DNA of 64,000 nucleotides from Rhynchosporium graminicola (lineage: Eukaryota > Ascomycota > Leotiomycetes > Helotiales > Ploettnerulaceae), in NCBI GenBank assembly GCA_900074885.1, contig FJUW01000004.1, positions 992,001-1,056,000 on the forward strand. Reading direction: 5' to 3'. Below are positions 24,011-34,931 of this stretch, one piece after another. A model generated the notes under the pieces. That model was not told the DNA's origin. It did no database searches and saw only the letters and a list, made by a program, of their open reading frames with translations. The position numbers and the translations under genes were made by a program. Each line of letters opens with the position of its first letter. Position 1 is the stretch's first letter.

Positions 24011-26449
24011 ACAGTCCAATGCATAGCCCTTTTGGGAATGCCGATTTGGTAGCAGAACTTAAGGTTGACAGCGTTCACCCCAGTAAGAGGGTTCAAATCT
24101 CGATAGAACGTACAGTCAGGTACTTTCGTCCTGATCTATGTGATCATTCTCATCAAAGATACCGGGACATCTTTCGGCAGAAAATTTCAGCCTTGCTGGC
24201 AAGTGTCCCTTATCCTCCTTAAGGCGGATGCTTCTTCCTACAAATTCTTTGCTCGGCTGTGACTACAAGAAATAAAGACGTTGTATCCTACGCATCGGAA
24301 CTATTAGAAAAAGAAGGGAAGATTTCAGGTCAGGGTCTAAGGAGGTCTCCGTTATTCCCGTAATTATTTTCCCGCGGTCAGCTTATGCCGAAGCAATTAA
24401 GTTGCATTCGCCAAAGAAATCCCTATTACGTCCAAGGAAAAACGCCGGCAATGAAGCTCACCATTGGCAAAGTGCCTGGAGGCTATCGAGGTACACTGTA
24501 GATCAGCAGACTACAGCTCACGAAATACATGCTATTATGTTGATCCAGAGATCTTGATGGCAGTGTCATGCCTCAGAGTGCCGGAGGAAGGAACGAGTAT
24601 CACTTGTTAGTACATAGACCAGATGAGCTCAGATGCCATGTTCTCCGTGTCAGGTTTTGTGTATCAACATCTGGAGATTCGAATACAGGTTGCGGCTTTA
24701 TGTATGAGTGAGGCTTATAGTGACGGCTCGCGGTATTGTTAGTATTGCTATGAAGGCGGACACTACTAGATTGTGGTGTTCCATACAGGAATGTTATCAA
24801 AACATCGAATCTTGGCACAGAATCGCACAAAGTCTGTTTTCACGAAGTGACTCCACAGGATCTACACTCATCAATGCTAAATCCAGTATTGATGCTGAAC
24901 ATGTTTAGCGACAGGCTTATAAGCTATACACCTTATGTTTATCTGTTGAATCGGCGATAGGCGATTGATTTATATTCATTCATTTGACCTATGCTCGTTG
25001 GCCTAGTTTTGCTGATCGCTCTTCCGATTTTGTTCTTTGACGTAATGAACACGTCAAAACCCGTTATATTTAAGCTTCATGGGGAATTATGCTTAGCACA
25101 AAACCAACCTGGGGTCAGTTGGCAGGGGTCGGTTGCTCCTTGCTGGACTAAGCAATCTCGGTCGATCAGTGGAATTAGGGGTCAAAAGGATTTCAACGTC
25201 CGGTGATGCAGCTATTCTACATTCGAAAACGATTGGATTATATTTGTCGGAAAAAGAAGGCAGCAACACGTTTTAAGAGATGGTGATCTCGGAGAAGACC
25301 CTGATAGGGGAAGATACGGGCAAATGCCGAGTCATGGACATGTCATGTCATGTCTATACGAGCTGACGAAGTTAGCGAGCGGTAAATACAGGTACGTCGT
25401 CTCTTGGAGAGGCCATCGGTTTACCCAACTGCAAAGCCTTGCAGGTGAGTGAAGGGTATGAGCTCTGAGATTTGGTTTGAATTAAGTCCCTGGGAAACAT
25501 CTTGGCTCTAAGAAAGAAAGTTGACGGTTGAGATTCGCCAGGCGAGGAGAGGTGCAGCGAATGTTCTGTTCAGAGTCCATTCAATAGCTTCGAATTGCAC
25601 AGCTTATTTCTCAGCTGGTATGAAATGAAGCCTCCACGGAAGCGCATTTTGGCCCAGCATGCCTCGAATCTCGAATCTCGAATCTCGAGTCACTTCATAT
25701 CACCTCGTCAACGTTGCGCTATTTAACCGTCTGGTATACTATCAATCATCGGCTTGCACTAATGATCTGCCGATACTCGCGAACACCTCGTCTTACTGGT
25801 CGATGTCTTCGGAAGTCGTCCTTACTCATCCCTATATGACCTCGGCGAAATCTTTGCAGCATCTTTGCAGCGTGCGCGCGGCGAGACCCAAAGATATCTT
25901 GTGAGGCAGTCAGTCAGTCAGTCAGTCCTCGGGCCCGTCACGATATCCGCAGTCATTCCGAGGCCGCTACATCCAATGTCTCATGCTCATCCCAGCTTTT
26001 AGAAGAACTAGTATATTGTTTCTTCTTCGACGTCAAACATCGATATTCATCAAAGCACGCTTTCGTCGATGCAGATCTGTCCCATCTTCTGTCCTCACAC
26101 GGTCATTTCCCGGGCCTATATCGTACCCCCTTTTAACCCTCGAGTATTCTTTTCCGTTCAGAAACCACCTCCTTAAGACTATCAATGCTAAGCTAAGCTT
26201 CTTCCGTTTCGGCTGTGCCCTTCGTCCCCAGAACAAACAGCTCTTTGGGATGGTCTCCGGGATCGGGCTGTACCTAGTGGTCCTAGCGGGCGACGGTGTT
26301 CGTCTTTCTCTCCCATTAGTATATGGCCCACATGGCTTGTGGCATCCTACGCTGTCAACAAAACGCCTCCTATCAAAGTGTGTGGCCATATAAGTAGGAG
26401 GGTACGTACCTTGTCATCTCAAAGAATGTAGATCATCAAAAGTGCTGAC
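24011..26449. other. Intergenic, 2.4 kb, short tandem repeats only
   Basis: No gene was recognised. Short tandem repeats occur: CATGT units near 25330-25352, TCGAATC units at about 25663-25690, and AGTC units at 25908-25927. The last few hundred bases are presumably the promoter of the SGNH hydrolase gene. Confidence 0.4.
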
Positions 26450-27721
26450 ATGCGTATCTTTAAGTCCATATGTTCCGTAGCGGTTCTTAGTGTCACTGGT
26501 TAGTAACGACTCTTCTTATACTGTATATTTCCTTTACTAAGTCTTGTAGTTACCTCAACTCCAGCCGGATGGCTGGAAGAGCGGTCCTCAGAGACTGTCA
26601 CAGCACACAAATCGGAGCTTGAAGCAAGGGCCAATCCTCAACTTCGTATTATGGTCGCAGGTGCCTCTATCGCCTTTGGATATGCATCATCAGACGGCAA
26701 TGGCTTCCGCCTCGGACTACAGGAAGCCGTCGTAGCAGCCGGGAATGATGTCGAAATGGTTGGAACAGTCAGATCCGGCACCATGAAAGATAACGCAAAT
26801 GAAGCCCAGCCAGGGATCAAAATCAACGATGTGACAGCAAGGATTGATGCTGCTCTCCCCAAAATATCGCCGCTCCCTAACATCATACTTGTACAAGTCG
26901 GTGCGAATGACTTAGCAGCTGGTACCAATGTTGATGCGATGGTAGAAAGGATAACAAAATTGGTCGATCATGTCTTCAACGCAATCCCAGATGTGAATCT
27001 CATCCTATCAACTCTTCTCCCCAGTGGAAAGACAGAGTCTGGCGTGGTCACCTATAATGCCCGACTTCGTGGTGTTGTTGAGGCTCAGAACCAGAAAGGA
27101 CGACACGTCTACTTCGCAGACGTTCACACCGGTTTCTCCTCCGCGGATATACTACCACTGCCAGATGGAACACATCCCACCGATGCTGGGTATCAGAAGA
27201 TGGCTCAAGTCTACGCCGGGGTAGTCGTGGATATTGCTAAAACCCGATTCGCACCACCACCACCTCCTCCTCCCCCTTCTTCTCCTTCTCCTACTCCTAC
27301 TTTCGTGTCGACTTCTTCGTCTATTCTTGAGGTGCAGTCTACGCCCACGCCTGAGCCAGTTAAGAGCACCACATCTTCAGAATCAACCACTGCATTGCCA
27401 AGTCCATCTTCAAGTTCCATCTCCCAATCTCCCACGGAGACACCAACAGAAGTAATCACCAGCTCTGCAGCCCTAAAACAACTAGCAATAACTGCCGTCG
27501 ATTCTTCCACAACTTTCAAAAGCACTGCTCCAGTATCCAGAGAGACATCATCAGGCTCGGTATCAGCCACTCTCTCAGCAGCCAGCACTACTACTCCAGC
27601 TGCCACACCAAGTGCTTCAGCTCCTCCTAATAGTGGCTCAGGACCCAGTATCAGCCAGCCAGGTCTCCTGATAAATGTGATCGCCATGCTGGCATGTGCG
27701 CTACCTTTAGTGGCTCTCTGA
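26450..27721 (+). CDS. Secreted SGNH/GDSL hydrolase with Ser/Thr stalk, probably GPI-anchored
   Basis: This is a predicted extracellular esterase-like enzyme. Exon 1 from the ATG at 26450 encodes a signal peptide (MRIFKSICSVAVLSVT). A 51-bp intron (26499-26549) with a TACTAA branch joins it to VTSTPAGWLEERSSETVTAH. SGNH block I reads IMVAGASIAFGYASSDGNGF: the Ser is kept but the usual GDS is GAS. Block III is LVQVGANDLAAG (G-x-N-D) and block V is DGTHPTDAGY (D-x-x-H). From about residue 265 there is a Pro run, then some 130 residues of Ser/Thr/Pro (stalk, likely O-glycosylated), ending in NSGSGPSISQPG and a hydrophobic tail LLINVIAMLACALPLVAL. Small residues followed by a hydrophobic C-terminus fit a GPI signal. 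The substrate is unknown. The Asp-to-Ala change in block I could be a subfamily feature. Confidence 0.85.
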
Positions 27722-30519
27722 AATACAGAATAATTGTAGGTTGTTCTTCTGCTCCTGTACCAAGTTTCTGCATGTTTTACTATTCATCAAGTCATTGCTA
27801 CAAATGCTGACATCGAACTGTAAATAGGTAAACGCCTATTCAATGATAATTTATAATTCAAATCCTGCTCCCGTTTGCAGTAGCGTGTAACACTTGCTCA
27901 AAAGTGGCCCTCAGAAAACCATTTTCCAAGAGAATTCCAGCACTGTGTAGAGTCGAGATCATTCTTGGTATGTTTTATTCGAACGAGATCTAGTTGCTGC
28001 GGAGAAATCGTCGTCAAACAGCGGGATCTCCGACACATTCCAACAACCGTGGCTTGGACCGCCATCAACCCGTAGTCCAAACACCAAGGGAACAAACATT
28101 CTCCGTGACATAGAAACGTACGACGGCCAGAAAACTCATCTTCTGCAGATATCAAATAGCTCCACTTCCTTCCCACCACGACTTTCCACACGTCTAAAAC
28201 CACTAGCATCCTCGGAAAGACAAACACCACCTCGATAACTAGCTACGACCAAAACGTATTCTTCTCAAATCATAAATCGAGATCTCATTACGAACACCAG
28301 CCCACGTGTCGTGAATATCGAGGCTTACGCACGTACGTGTCAAGCTGCTACTGGCGTCAGATCGTGGCGAGGCATGGCTTTTGGATCGGACTAGGTTGGC
28401 GTCTAGAACATTGTCTGTGTATTCTGGGGCTGAATGGTTAGTTCATTGAAGGGGTGGAATTTTTCAGACTGGCTTGCTGGAAGGGGAAGGCGGAAGATTG
28501 TTTTTTTTTGGAGATGGGATCGTGAGAATTTCCGCCGACATGTAGGGAGGAGAAGACTGGAATGAACACTATCATCGGAGTCGCGATCATAAATAGCTAT
28601 TTGTATTCAGTTCTGAAAGGATCGGAACACATATACATATATAGACATAGACATAAATAATTTAATACATAATCTCACACATAAACAAGTCCCCGGCTTC
28701 TCTACTCCCAACACACTCTACCACTTCAATATGAATCCAAAAAATGAAAGAAATCTGCGAGAAACACCCGTCCCCCTCCCTTCCTTCCTTCCTTCCTTCC
28801 TTCCTTCCTTCCTTCCTTCCTCCTTCCCTCCACCCTCGACCTCTTCTTACTTGTAAAGTACGGGCAGGCGGGATGTCACTCCTTCTCCATGCCCAGCAAC
28901 AGCACCACCCAACCATCTTCAATCCGTCGCCATCGCCATCGGCAACGTAAATCAAGCTCCTCCCCCCTTCCTTCACCCGCCCGTTCCACGTGAACCCAGC
29001 TGCAGCGTCGGGTCTTATGAATGTATATATGTTTTGTGGGTCCATAAGCACCCAGACGGCGCTTTCGAATGCGGGATTCAGATCTTGGGAGGATGGGGAC
29101 TAGACAGACTGCTTTGCGTGGCGGTCTCTGTGCCTAGGTATGAGGGGAGAGATTCTTTGGTACTTAGATAGGTAGATAGGTAAATGTCCTGGCCCAGGTG
29201 CTGATGTCGGCTGTCTGCATGTAGCTCCGTGAAGGCAAGGTAACCGGAGCGAGCGAGCAATAGGATCTGGAAATAAACAGAATCAGTCAGGGTTGATGAC
29301 GCATACTATCTAGCTTCTTTACGCAAAAGAAGAAAGAAGAAGAAACACCCAAGGCAGACAGGATCGAACCATGCTGGTTGGTATCTATATAACAATTCCT
29401 AGACACGAAACGCGTCACTGTAGAGCTAGGTACAGAACAATAAATTAGGGGGACTTCGCTTCATTCATCCATTCATCCATCCACCCATTCACGGGCGAAC
29501 GAGAAGAGAATTCACGAACGAACACTCGAGGTAGGTCTTCCTCCCTTCCTTCCTTCTTTCCTTCCAATCAATCTCCCAAGACTATCGACCGAAAAAAAAA
29601 ATATATCCCGCACTCAAGACCTCGACGGAGAAGCTCGCTGCTCGGCAGACAGAGTATGAGGACCCGGGCAGAATTCCTGAGCAGAGCAGTGTCAAGTCAA
29701 GAAGAGATAATCAACGAGGAGAGGAACCGAAGTGCTTACGCTGCCGTTGTGGATGGAGATGAGGAGAAGGAGAGAAGAGGAGGATTGTAGAATCGATGAT
29801 GTGGGCACTTAGTCTTTGCTGCGGGTTTGAGACTTTTCTGGCCGAGCACGAGGTTATTGATGCTGTTAATGCGTTGCCGCAGCGAGAGATGTGTAGGAGA
29901 GGTTTCACTCATTTGATTACGAGCGATATATTGCACGCGGTAGGACGGAATTGCATATAGTAGGTTGGGACATCGGGTAAGACGGGTCACTATCTGTCAA
30001 AGTCGTCATTTTAGCACGCCGCGTCAGCTCGGAATTTGTAGGAATGTCGTTCACATTTAGAGATCACTAGAGACTTTAACGATCATAAGCACGACAAGAT
30101 ACTGATAAAGCACCGATTGATTGGTTTAATACCAAAGTACAACGAGCCGGGTCACCATCCCTGCAAAAGAGGGGAGACACCAATGCCACTGCGAAAGCAT
30201 AGTATGTAAGAAGCACCAAGGAAACAAAATCGCCAGCCGCAAGCCCAGGTGAGTAGCCGTAATCCTCAAGTATCCATCCATAAAGGAAGAACATTTCCTG
30301 AGCACACATGCCGATACCCTAATTTTGCTGCAAAGAGCCAAAGACAGAAACAGGAATACAAAATAACTTTTAAATCCCACGGCGAATAGCGTCATTGCTG
30401 TGCTCCTATGCTACAGCGTGCTACTATTGCCTCCAGAGGCTAGAGCCTTATGCTCTTCCTCCCAATCCATGAGTTGCCGGCGGAGAGTACCAAAATGTGA
30501 GTCAACCATGGTGAAGGGT
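27722..30519. other. Intergenic, 2.8 kb, low-complexity rich
   Basis: This lies between the SGNH gene and the 3' end of the bZIP gene. It has a TTCC array (listed separately) and other C/T-rich tracts near 29540-29565. A 77-codon frame on the minus strand at 30076-30309 is hydrophobic (GLAAGDFVSLVLLTYYAFAV) but has no recognisable homology; I do not call it a gene. Confidence 0.4.
28781..28820. repeat. (TTCC)10 microsatellite
   Basis: Ten uninterrupted TTCC units are flanked by C/T-rich sequence. On the opposite strand they give a meaningless GRKEGRKE peptide repeat. Confidence 0.9.
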
Positions 30520-31911
30520 TCAAGGTCCGTTGCGACGCAGAGCAAGGCTCTTCCAGTGATCACGCTCTTCCTTCAGCTTTGCAATTTCATCCTCGAGCTC
30601 CTCAAATCGTTGCATCTTGCGCTGTCGAGACTTACGTGCTGCAAGAGTGTTGCGCGCACGCTTCATGGCGACAGTGTCGTTGGGATCTTCGACGACAATA
30701 GGAGGAAGTGGCTTGTCCCGCTTTCGAATACCCCCAGAAGGTGGAGATGTTGCAGTACCAGAACGACGACGACGAAGGTGTTCAGAAACCTCGAGCTCTT
30801 CCTCAGGTAGGAGAGGAGATTGCTCAACCTGGGAGTTTTGCTTTTCAACCTGATCATCCTGAGGGAACAGAGGATACCATGGATCGCCAGAAAGAGCCTG
30901 ATCGATGTCTTGGTTGTCACTGATAAAAGGAGAAACGTCATAGTCTGCGAAATCTGGCGACTGGTGATATTGAGAATCGGGAGAAGTCAAGTTTGTGAAC
31001 GCAGTTGAGTTGGGAGCCGAGGCAAAAGGATCGCGAAGCAAGTCTTGTGGAGAAACGGTACCCATGTTTGTGGAGCTGGAAGATGACAAGTTCATATGGG
31101 TGTCGTATAGAGTTGGCACGGCTGGCGAAGAGAAAGCCGATGAGAACGAGTTCTGGGTCGAGGCACCACCGTCGAAGGCGGTGAAGTCTTCGAAGAGATC
31201 CGTGTCTGTAGCTTTGTGTGAGTCACGGCCAACAGCAGAGAGTTCACAGTGAATAATACCTTGCATAACCATATTGGGAGTTTGCGGGATACTACCAGTG
31301 GATTGCGAAAACAGAGGGACTTGAGGACGAGTCTGACGCTGTTGTTGCAAAGCAGTGGTGGAAGAGGGCGCGGAAGAAGCGTAGAAGTGTTGAGGACTCT
31401 GTGCAGTATTGAACCGATTGGTGAGGGCCGAAGTAGTAATAGAATGTCCAGTTGATTGAATGATCGCGGCTACTCTCTGGTTCTGCAAAGACTGGGCAGA
31501 GGCAAGATGAGACGAGTTTCGACGAGGGGCAGATGTGGCTGCTTGGTGGTTGTTGGACAAACTAGGGGCACTGCGAACACTGGGAGACCTCTCGAACAGA
31601 ACGAAGTCCTGCAGATTGGGTTGATGCGGAGAAGGATGGGAGAGATCCTGATTGAACTGTTGAGGAGATTGTGCCGGCAGGCTCGATGAAGAGGGAGGAA
31701 GCCATCTTGGGTTGGAATCCGTGGTGAGAGAGTTAAAGAACTCTGGTTGAATGTTGTTGGAGGGAGTGGTGAAGTTGAAATCGAAGCTAAAAGCTTGGGG
31801 AGTCAATTCTTCCTGGTGAGGAGGAATAGTTGTTTGGGGGGGAGTGGAATTGGTGTTGTTCTGTGGTTGGGTAATGGTGACGGTTGGCGATTTGTCAGAG
31901 GGGGGAGTGAT
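30520..31911 (-). CDS. cpcA: bZIP regulator of the Gcn4/CpcA/CPC1 type; start codon unresolved
   Basis: CpcA is the general amino-acid control activator, binding TGACTCA sites when Gcn2 phosphorylates eIF2-alpha. The C-terminus is a bZIP: basic region MKRARNTLAARKSRQRKMQR followed by FEELEDEIAKLKEERDHWKS with leucine-zipper spacing. N-A-A-R-K-S-R-x-R is the Gcn4-class DNA-contact signature, here with NTLAARKSR. The N-terminal 330 residues are Ser/Gln/Asn-rich activator sequence with acidic-aromatic patches (TDLFEDFTAFDGGAS; SPDFADYDVSPFISDNQDID). The frame is open from 31911 but contains no ATG before a Met near residue 180; upstream in the same frame is ATG-TTC-TAA at 31920-31912. The true start may be in an upstream exon, a non-AUG codon, or lost by a CAA-to-TAA change. 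The long leader with two uORFs supports the CpcA assignment. Coordinates give the open frame, not a proven CDS start. Confidence 0.8.
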   Translation of the reverse strand: MTPPSDKSPTVTITQPQNNTNSTPPQTTIPPHQEELTPQAFSFDFNFTTPSNNIQPEFFNSLTTDSNPRWLPPSSSSLPAQSPQQFNQDLSHPSPHQPNLQDFVLFERSPSVRSAPSLSNNHQAATSAPRRNSSHLASAQSLQNQRVAAIIQSTGHSITTSALTNRFNTAQSPQHFYASSAPSSTTALQQQRQTRPQVPLFSQSTGSIPQTPNMVMQGIIHCELSAVGRDSHKATDTDLFEDFTAFDGGASTQNSFSSAFSSPAVPTLYDTHMNLSSSSSTNMGTVSPQDLLRDPFASAPNSTAFTNLTSPDSQYHQSPDFADYDVSPFISDNQDIDQALSGDPWYPLFPQDDQVEKQNSQVEQSPLLPEEELEVSEHLRRRRSGTATSPPSGGIRKRDKPLPPIVVEDPNDTVAMKRARNTLAARKSRQRKMQRFEELEDEIAKLKEERDHWKSLALRRNGP

Positions 31912-31920
31912 TTAGAACAT
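31912..31920 (-). promoter_or_regulatory. Minimal two-codon uORF or disrupted start (Met-Phe-stop)
   Basis: ATG-TTC-TAA in context GCCACGATG is in frame with the bZIP coding region and immediately upstream of its open frame. It may be a minimal uORF like those of GCN4, or the original start codon with an in-frame stop. Confidence 0.5.
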
Positions 31921-32073
31921 CGTGGCGACTGACGATGTATGTGTGGTTGTGATGTATGAGCGTGTTTGGATGAAGAAGAGGAAAAGAGCAGAGGGAGTGA
32001 CACGCGGATGCCTGAGTTTAATAGAAATTCGTGGGTTGTGGACTAAAAAGCGCGCTAAGCCAGGTTCGCGGTA

Positions 32074-32080
32074 TGAGTCA
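32074..32080. promoter_or_regulatory. Gcn4/CpcA-type response element TGAGTCA
   Basis: A perfect 7-mer TGAGTCA (TGACTCA on the other strand) overlaps the end of uORF2 in the bZIP gene leader. Gcn4-family autoregulation is known in fungi, but this copy lies inside the presumed transcript, so its use is uncertain. Confidence 0.35.
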
Positions 32081-32197
32081 CATCAGTCGGGAAGGGGGAC
32101 GAGACGACAGACGACAAGACGAGCCACCACAGACAGCCGTGATAGAGGTACAAGAAAGAAGCCAAGTAGGATGCGACATGGCATATCGACACAGCAT
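32078..32197 (-). promoter_or_regulatory. uORF2 of the bZIP gene, 39 residues plus stop
   Basis: This begins MLCRYAMSHPTWLLSC and ends SSRPPSRLM before TGA at 32080-32078. Its ATG shares its A with the TGA stop of uORF1. Size and position match the second leader uORF (41 codons) known for Neurospora cpc-1. Confidence 0.65.
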
Positions 32198-32256
32198 CAC
32201 TGGAAGTTTGATGAGTTTATGTGCACTTTCTCAAACTCACTTGATTCTTCTATCAT
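32197..32256 (-). promoter_or_regulatory. uORF1 of the bZIP gene, 19 residues plus stop
   Basis: This reads MIEESSEFEKVHINSSNFQ then TGA, exactly 20 codons, as in the first leader uORF known for Neurospora cpc-1. A good splice-donor-like GTGAGT occurs inside it, so alternative splicing of the leader cannot be excluded. Confidence 0.65.
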
Positions 32257-32451
32257 CGTTCGTTGTCAAACTATTTCGTGCGACTTTTGGTGGTTTTAAT
32301 GGTCGTTCACCTGGCACTTGGACGAGGACGAAATCTGCAGCGGAGCCTGGCTGGGCTGGGGTAGTGGTTTATAGCGGAAAGGCCAAATAACGTCTGGCCC
32401 GTCGTGGCTTTCCTAGGTAGTTCGTTTGCGCAGCCGGTGGGACCTACATAC

Positions 32452-32502
32452 TGTCAGTCAGTCAGTCAGTCAGTCAGTCAGTCAGTCAGCCAGCCAGCCA
32501 GC
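32452..32502. repeat. (GTCA)n/(GCCA)n microsatellite
   Basis: About nine GTCA units are followed by GCCA units, upstream of the bZIP leader. Confidence 0.85.
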
Positions 32503-34790
32503 TCCGTACAGGCCGGGACGAACGAACGAACGAATCCTTTCTTTACGGTCATATTGCATTATGATGTAGAAGTGTTATTTAAGAAGTCAAAAAGACTCGT
32601 GGAGTGCCAACTAGCTATCGTGATGTTGTCGGGAATCATAAGATAGAAGATTGGGTGGCTCTAGGCACTACTTTGCGAAGGTTCACTTGTTTCCTCTTGA
32701 TTCTGGATATAGGTAATTAATTGTTTATTTACGATGCGGTCCAGGACTCCTCCACCTCATCTCCCTCTCCTCTTTCCCATTTCTCCTCTCTCCCTTTTCT
32801 CCTCTCTCTCCTCTCATGCACAATCTGTCCTGAGTCCTGCTCGTAACTTCGGTGTGCTTACAACCCCTGAAACACAACAAAACAATATATTGTACCTACC
32901 TACCTACCTAGTGATTGTACGGAGTAGTCTTAGTCTTAGTCTCACCTCTTGCATCCAGATTTGTACTCGGCGAGGCAACTATAAGTAACTGCTTGCTGCC
33001 TGCAAGCTTGCCTCACTTGACTGCAGTGCGTGCACATTGCACATTGCACATTGCGGTCCATTTGCCAATTCGCAACCCACTCCACTACACTCCACTCCAC
33101 GCCGCACCCGTATTCTTCCAAGTCCGAAGGGCGCATATGTCAGAAATGGCTTTCTCAGCAAAGATACGTACCTACCTGCCTGTATGTAGGTCCTGTAGAT
33201 AGACAGGCAACAGGATGTCTTTGTCTTCGACTGCCTTCAATATCCCGCCGTCCTTCCAGCTTTCGGGTGAGTTGCAAGATAAAAAGCACTCCTCCATAGA
33301 GTTTCAACACAAAGGAATGATGCGGTACAATCCCATCAACCTTCTCCCCTCCATGATCCTCCTCCTCCTCTTCCTCTTCCTCTCCCTCCAAGCCCCGCGA
33401 AATCAAACTATGTGTGTGTGACTCACACCTCTAGCTCAGGAGCAGACAGGCGGAGGAAGCGTTTCGTTTCATTTGAGCTCTGCCGTCGCTTTCTGTGGAG
33501 TGTGATTGGATACAACGTTGCAGTACAAAATGTGCTGCGGCCTAGACCTGCATGAGGCCGAGATTCCTTGCTTACGTGAACAAGGAACACGGGGGTTACC
33601 TGGAGTTTGCGGAGTTCGGGTGGTTGGGTGATTGCAAGGGTCTGCGATGGGGGCTCGCTAACTTCGCCACGTCGACACAACCGATAGGCACCTGTTAGTA
33701 TCACGTGATCGGGATCCGAGTGAGAGTATCGCGCAGAAGTTCGGAACATGTCGAAGTAAGCACTCGGCCTGTATTACGGGCATAAAGGAGCCTGGAACTA
33801 TCATCATATCCTGATCAAAATGCTCATCAAGCTTCAAGAGAGAACACAAAAGAGCCTCACATGATCTACCACTCAGTTAAATACCCATAGCAAGAGTCCA
33901 TCCTCTTCCTCTCTGACCCCACACTTTCGAACGCTCCTCTCTGTCTACCTTCAATATTGAGCAAGCTTCAATGACAAGGGCACACTACAATAAGTGCAAG
34001 GAACGATAAGCTCATCAACTGGAGGCGCTTCAAAGTATCAGAATCTGTCTTCCATAAATGTCACATCCCTCCCCCTCATATCCATCCTCCTCTCTTTTCC
34101 GGAGCTTCGATAACATATTATCTCAACAATCTCCGTCGGTCAGCTGCTCTTCCATCGGGAAGCCAAATTAAATTAGCTGCAACTCGTCTGTTCATCAATT
34201 AATAACCTCAGACTCCTCGAAATCATCCTCCGCAGTATAAACAAACGTCCGGCGTGAACTCGAATGCTCCAAAGACGTTGCGTTTCGTTACGACTTCGAT
34301 ATCTCATCTACCTACCGAAGCCCGCAGCAATACCCGCATGGATGAGGATGTACCATGAACTCTTCACGAGGTCATCGAGACGAGCATCATGGATTTCACA
34401 TCGGAGATAGTCTTACTCCAAGAGACCGAGATCGCGGATTATTACTCGCGAAGTTGAGAATTCAGATGAGAATGAGATGAAGCTTGTGGAGAGAGAGAGG
34501 AACTGGAAAAATCTTCAACAGAAGCCGCTCTGGCAAGAACGAGATCTCGAGTGTCTATGCAGTGACATAGCAGACCGGAGCAAAGATATCAAAAGCGCAT
34601 GCTGAAGTGTATAGAAGAGGATTGATTCTGTTCAAAAAGTAAACAAGCACTAGCTCAGCGTCTCTCACTCTATGCATCAGTTATGGAACAGACCCTTCCC
34701 TCGTTGCCAGATCAAAGTGCCTTCCTTCCTTAAATTTCTTGCTCCTCGAGCATCACTAGTATATATAGTCATTAACTGCAAAAATCAAAA
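32503..34790. other. Intergenic upstream of the bZIP gene, no gene recognised
   Basis: C/T-rich tracts (32745-32815, 33355-33392) and short repeats occur but no supportable gene. Scattered short plus-strand frames at 34389-34610 look coding-like and may be gene relics (see findings). Confidence 0.35.
34780..34790 (-). terminator. Pol III T-run terminator of the 5S gene
   Basis: On the minus strand, T5 begins at the last base of the 5S sequence and a second T5 follows three bases later, as expected for RNA polymerase III termination. Confidence 0.7.
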
Positions 34791-34909
34791 ACATACAATA
34801 GCAGGTATTCGCTGGTGGTCACCCACCCAACTACTAGTCTGCCGATCTGGTGCTTGTGTATGGCAGAGCGGACGGGATGCCCATTTCTCACCAGTCTATG
34901 GTCGTATGT
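34791..34909 (-). rRNA. 5S ribosomal RNA
   Basis: This 119-nt gene on the minus strand starts ACATACGACCATAG and ends CTATTGTATGT. It contains the conserved blocks CATCCCGTCCGCTC, GTAGTTGGGTGGGTGACCAC and CAGCGAATACC. Helix I pairs ACATACGA with the 3' end TTGTATGT. Helix II pairs CTGGTG with CACCAG. Helix V-type pairing GCAG/CTGC is kept although the bases differ from the Neurospora consensus as I know it, which suggests compensatory change and a working gene. Dispersed single 5S genes outside the rDNA are the rule in Pezizomycotina. The internal promoter is covered by the conserved C-box region. A T-run follows directly, and a TATA-like element lies about 29 bp upstream. Confidence 0.93.
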
Positions 34910-34931
34910 GTCGACGTCAAACTTACCTGAC

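Noticed and set aside
24080..24120. GAGGGTTCAAATCTCG resembling a tRNA T-loop
   Set aside because: The stem has mismatches and no cloverleaf can be drawn around it.
27211..27687. 158-codon frame antisense to the SGNH stalk
   Set aside because: It is the mirror of the Ser/Thr/Pro-rich codons of the hydrolase gene and has no independent support.
27898..28230. 110-codon minus-strand frame near the SGNH gene
   Set aside because: It begins at GTG, has no recognisable motif and no splice or promoter support.
28662..29051. 129-codon minus-strand frame with a GRKEGRKE repeat
   Set aside because: The frame is carried by the TTCC microsatellite; codons outside it show no coding character.
29341..29430. 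GGATCGAACC motif suggesting a tRNA T-arm on the minus strand
   Set aside because: The flanking bases do not form a 5-bp T stem, and no acceptor, D or anticodon arms can be paired.
30076..30395. Overlapping hydrophobic minus-strand frames of 77 and 89 codons downstream of the bZIP gene
   Set aside because: Short, overlapping in two frames, no family match; hydrophobicity probably reflects T-rich DNA.
32446..32510. GTCA array considered as a possible CRISPR-like repeat
   Set aside because: Contiguous tetranucleotide units without spacers; a simple microsatellite in a eukaryotic genome.
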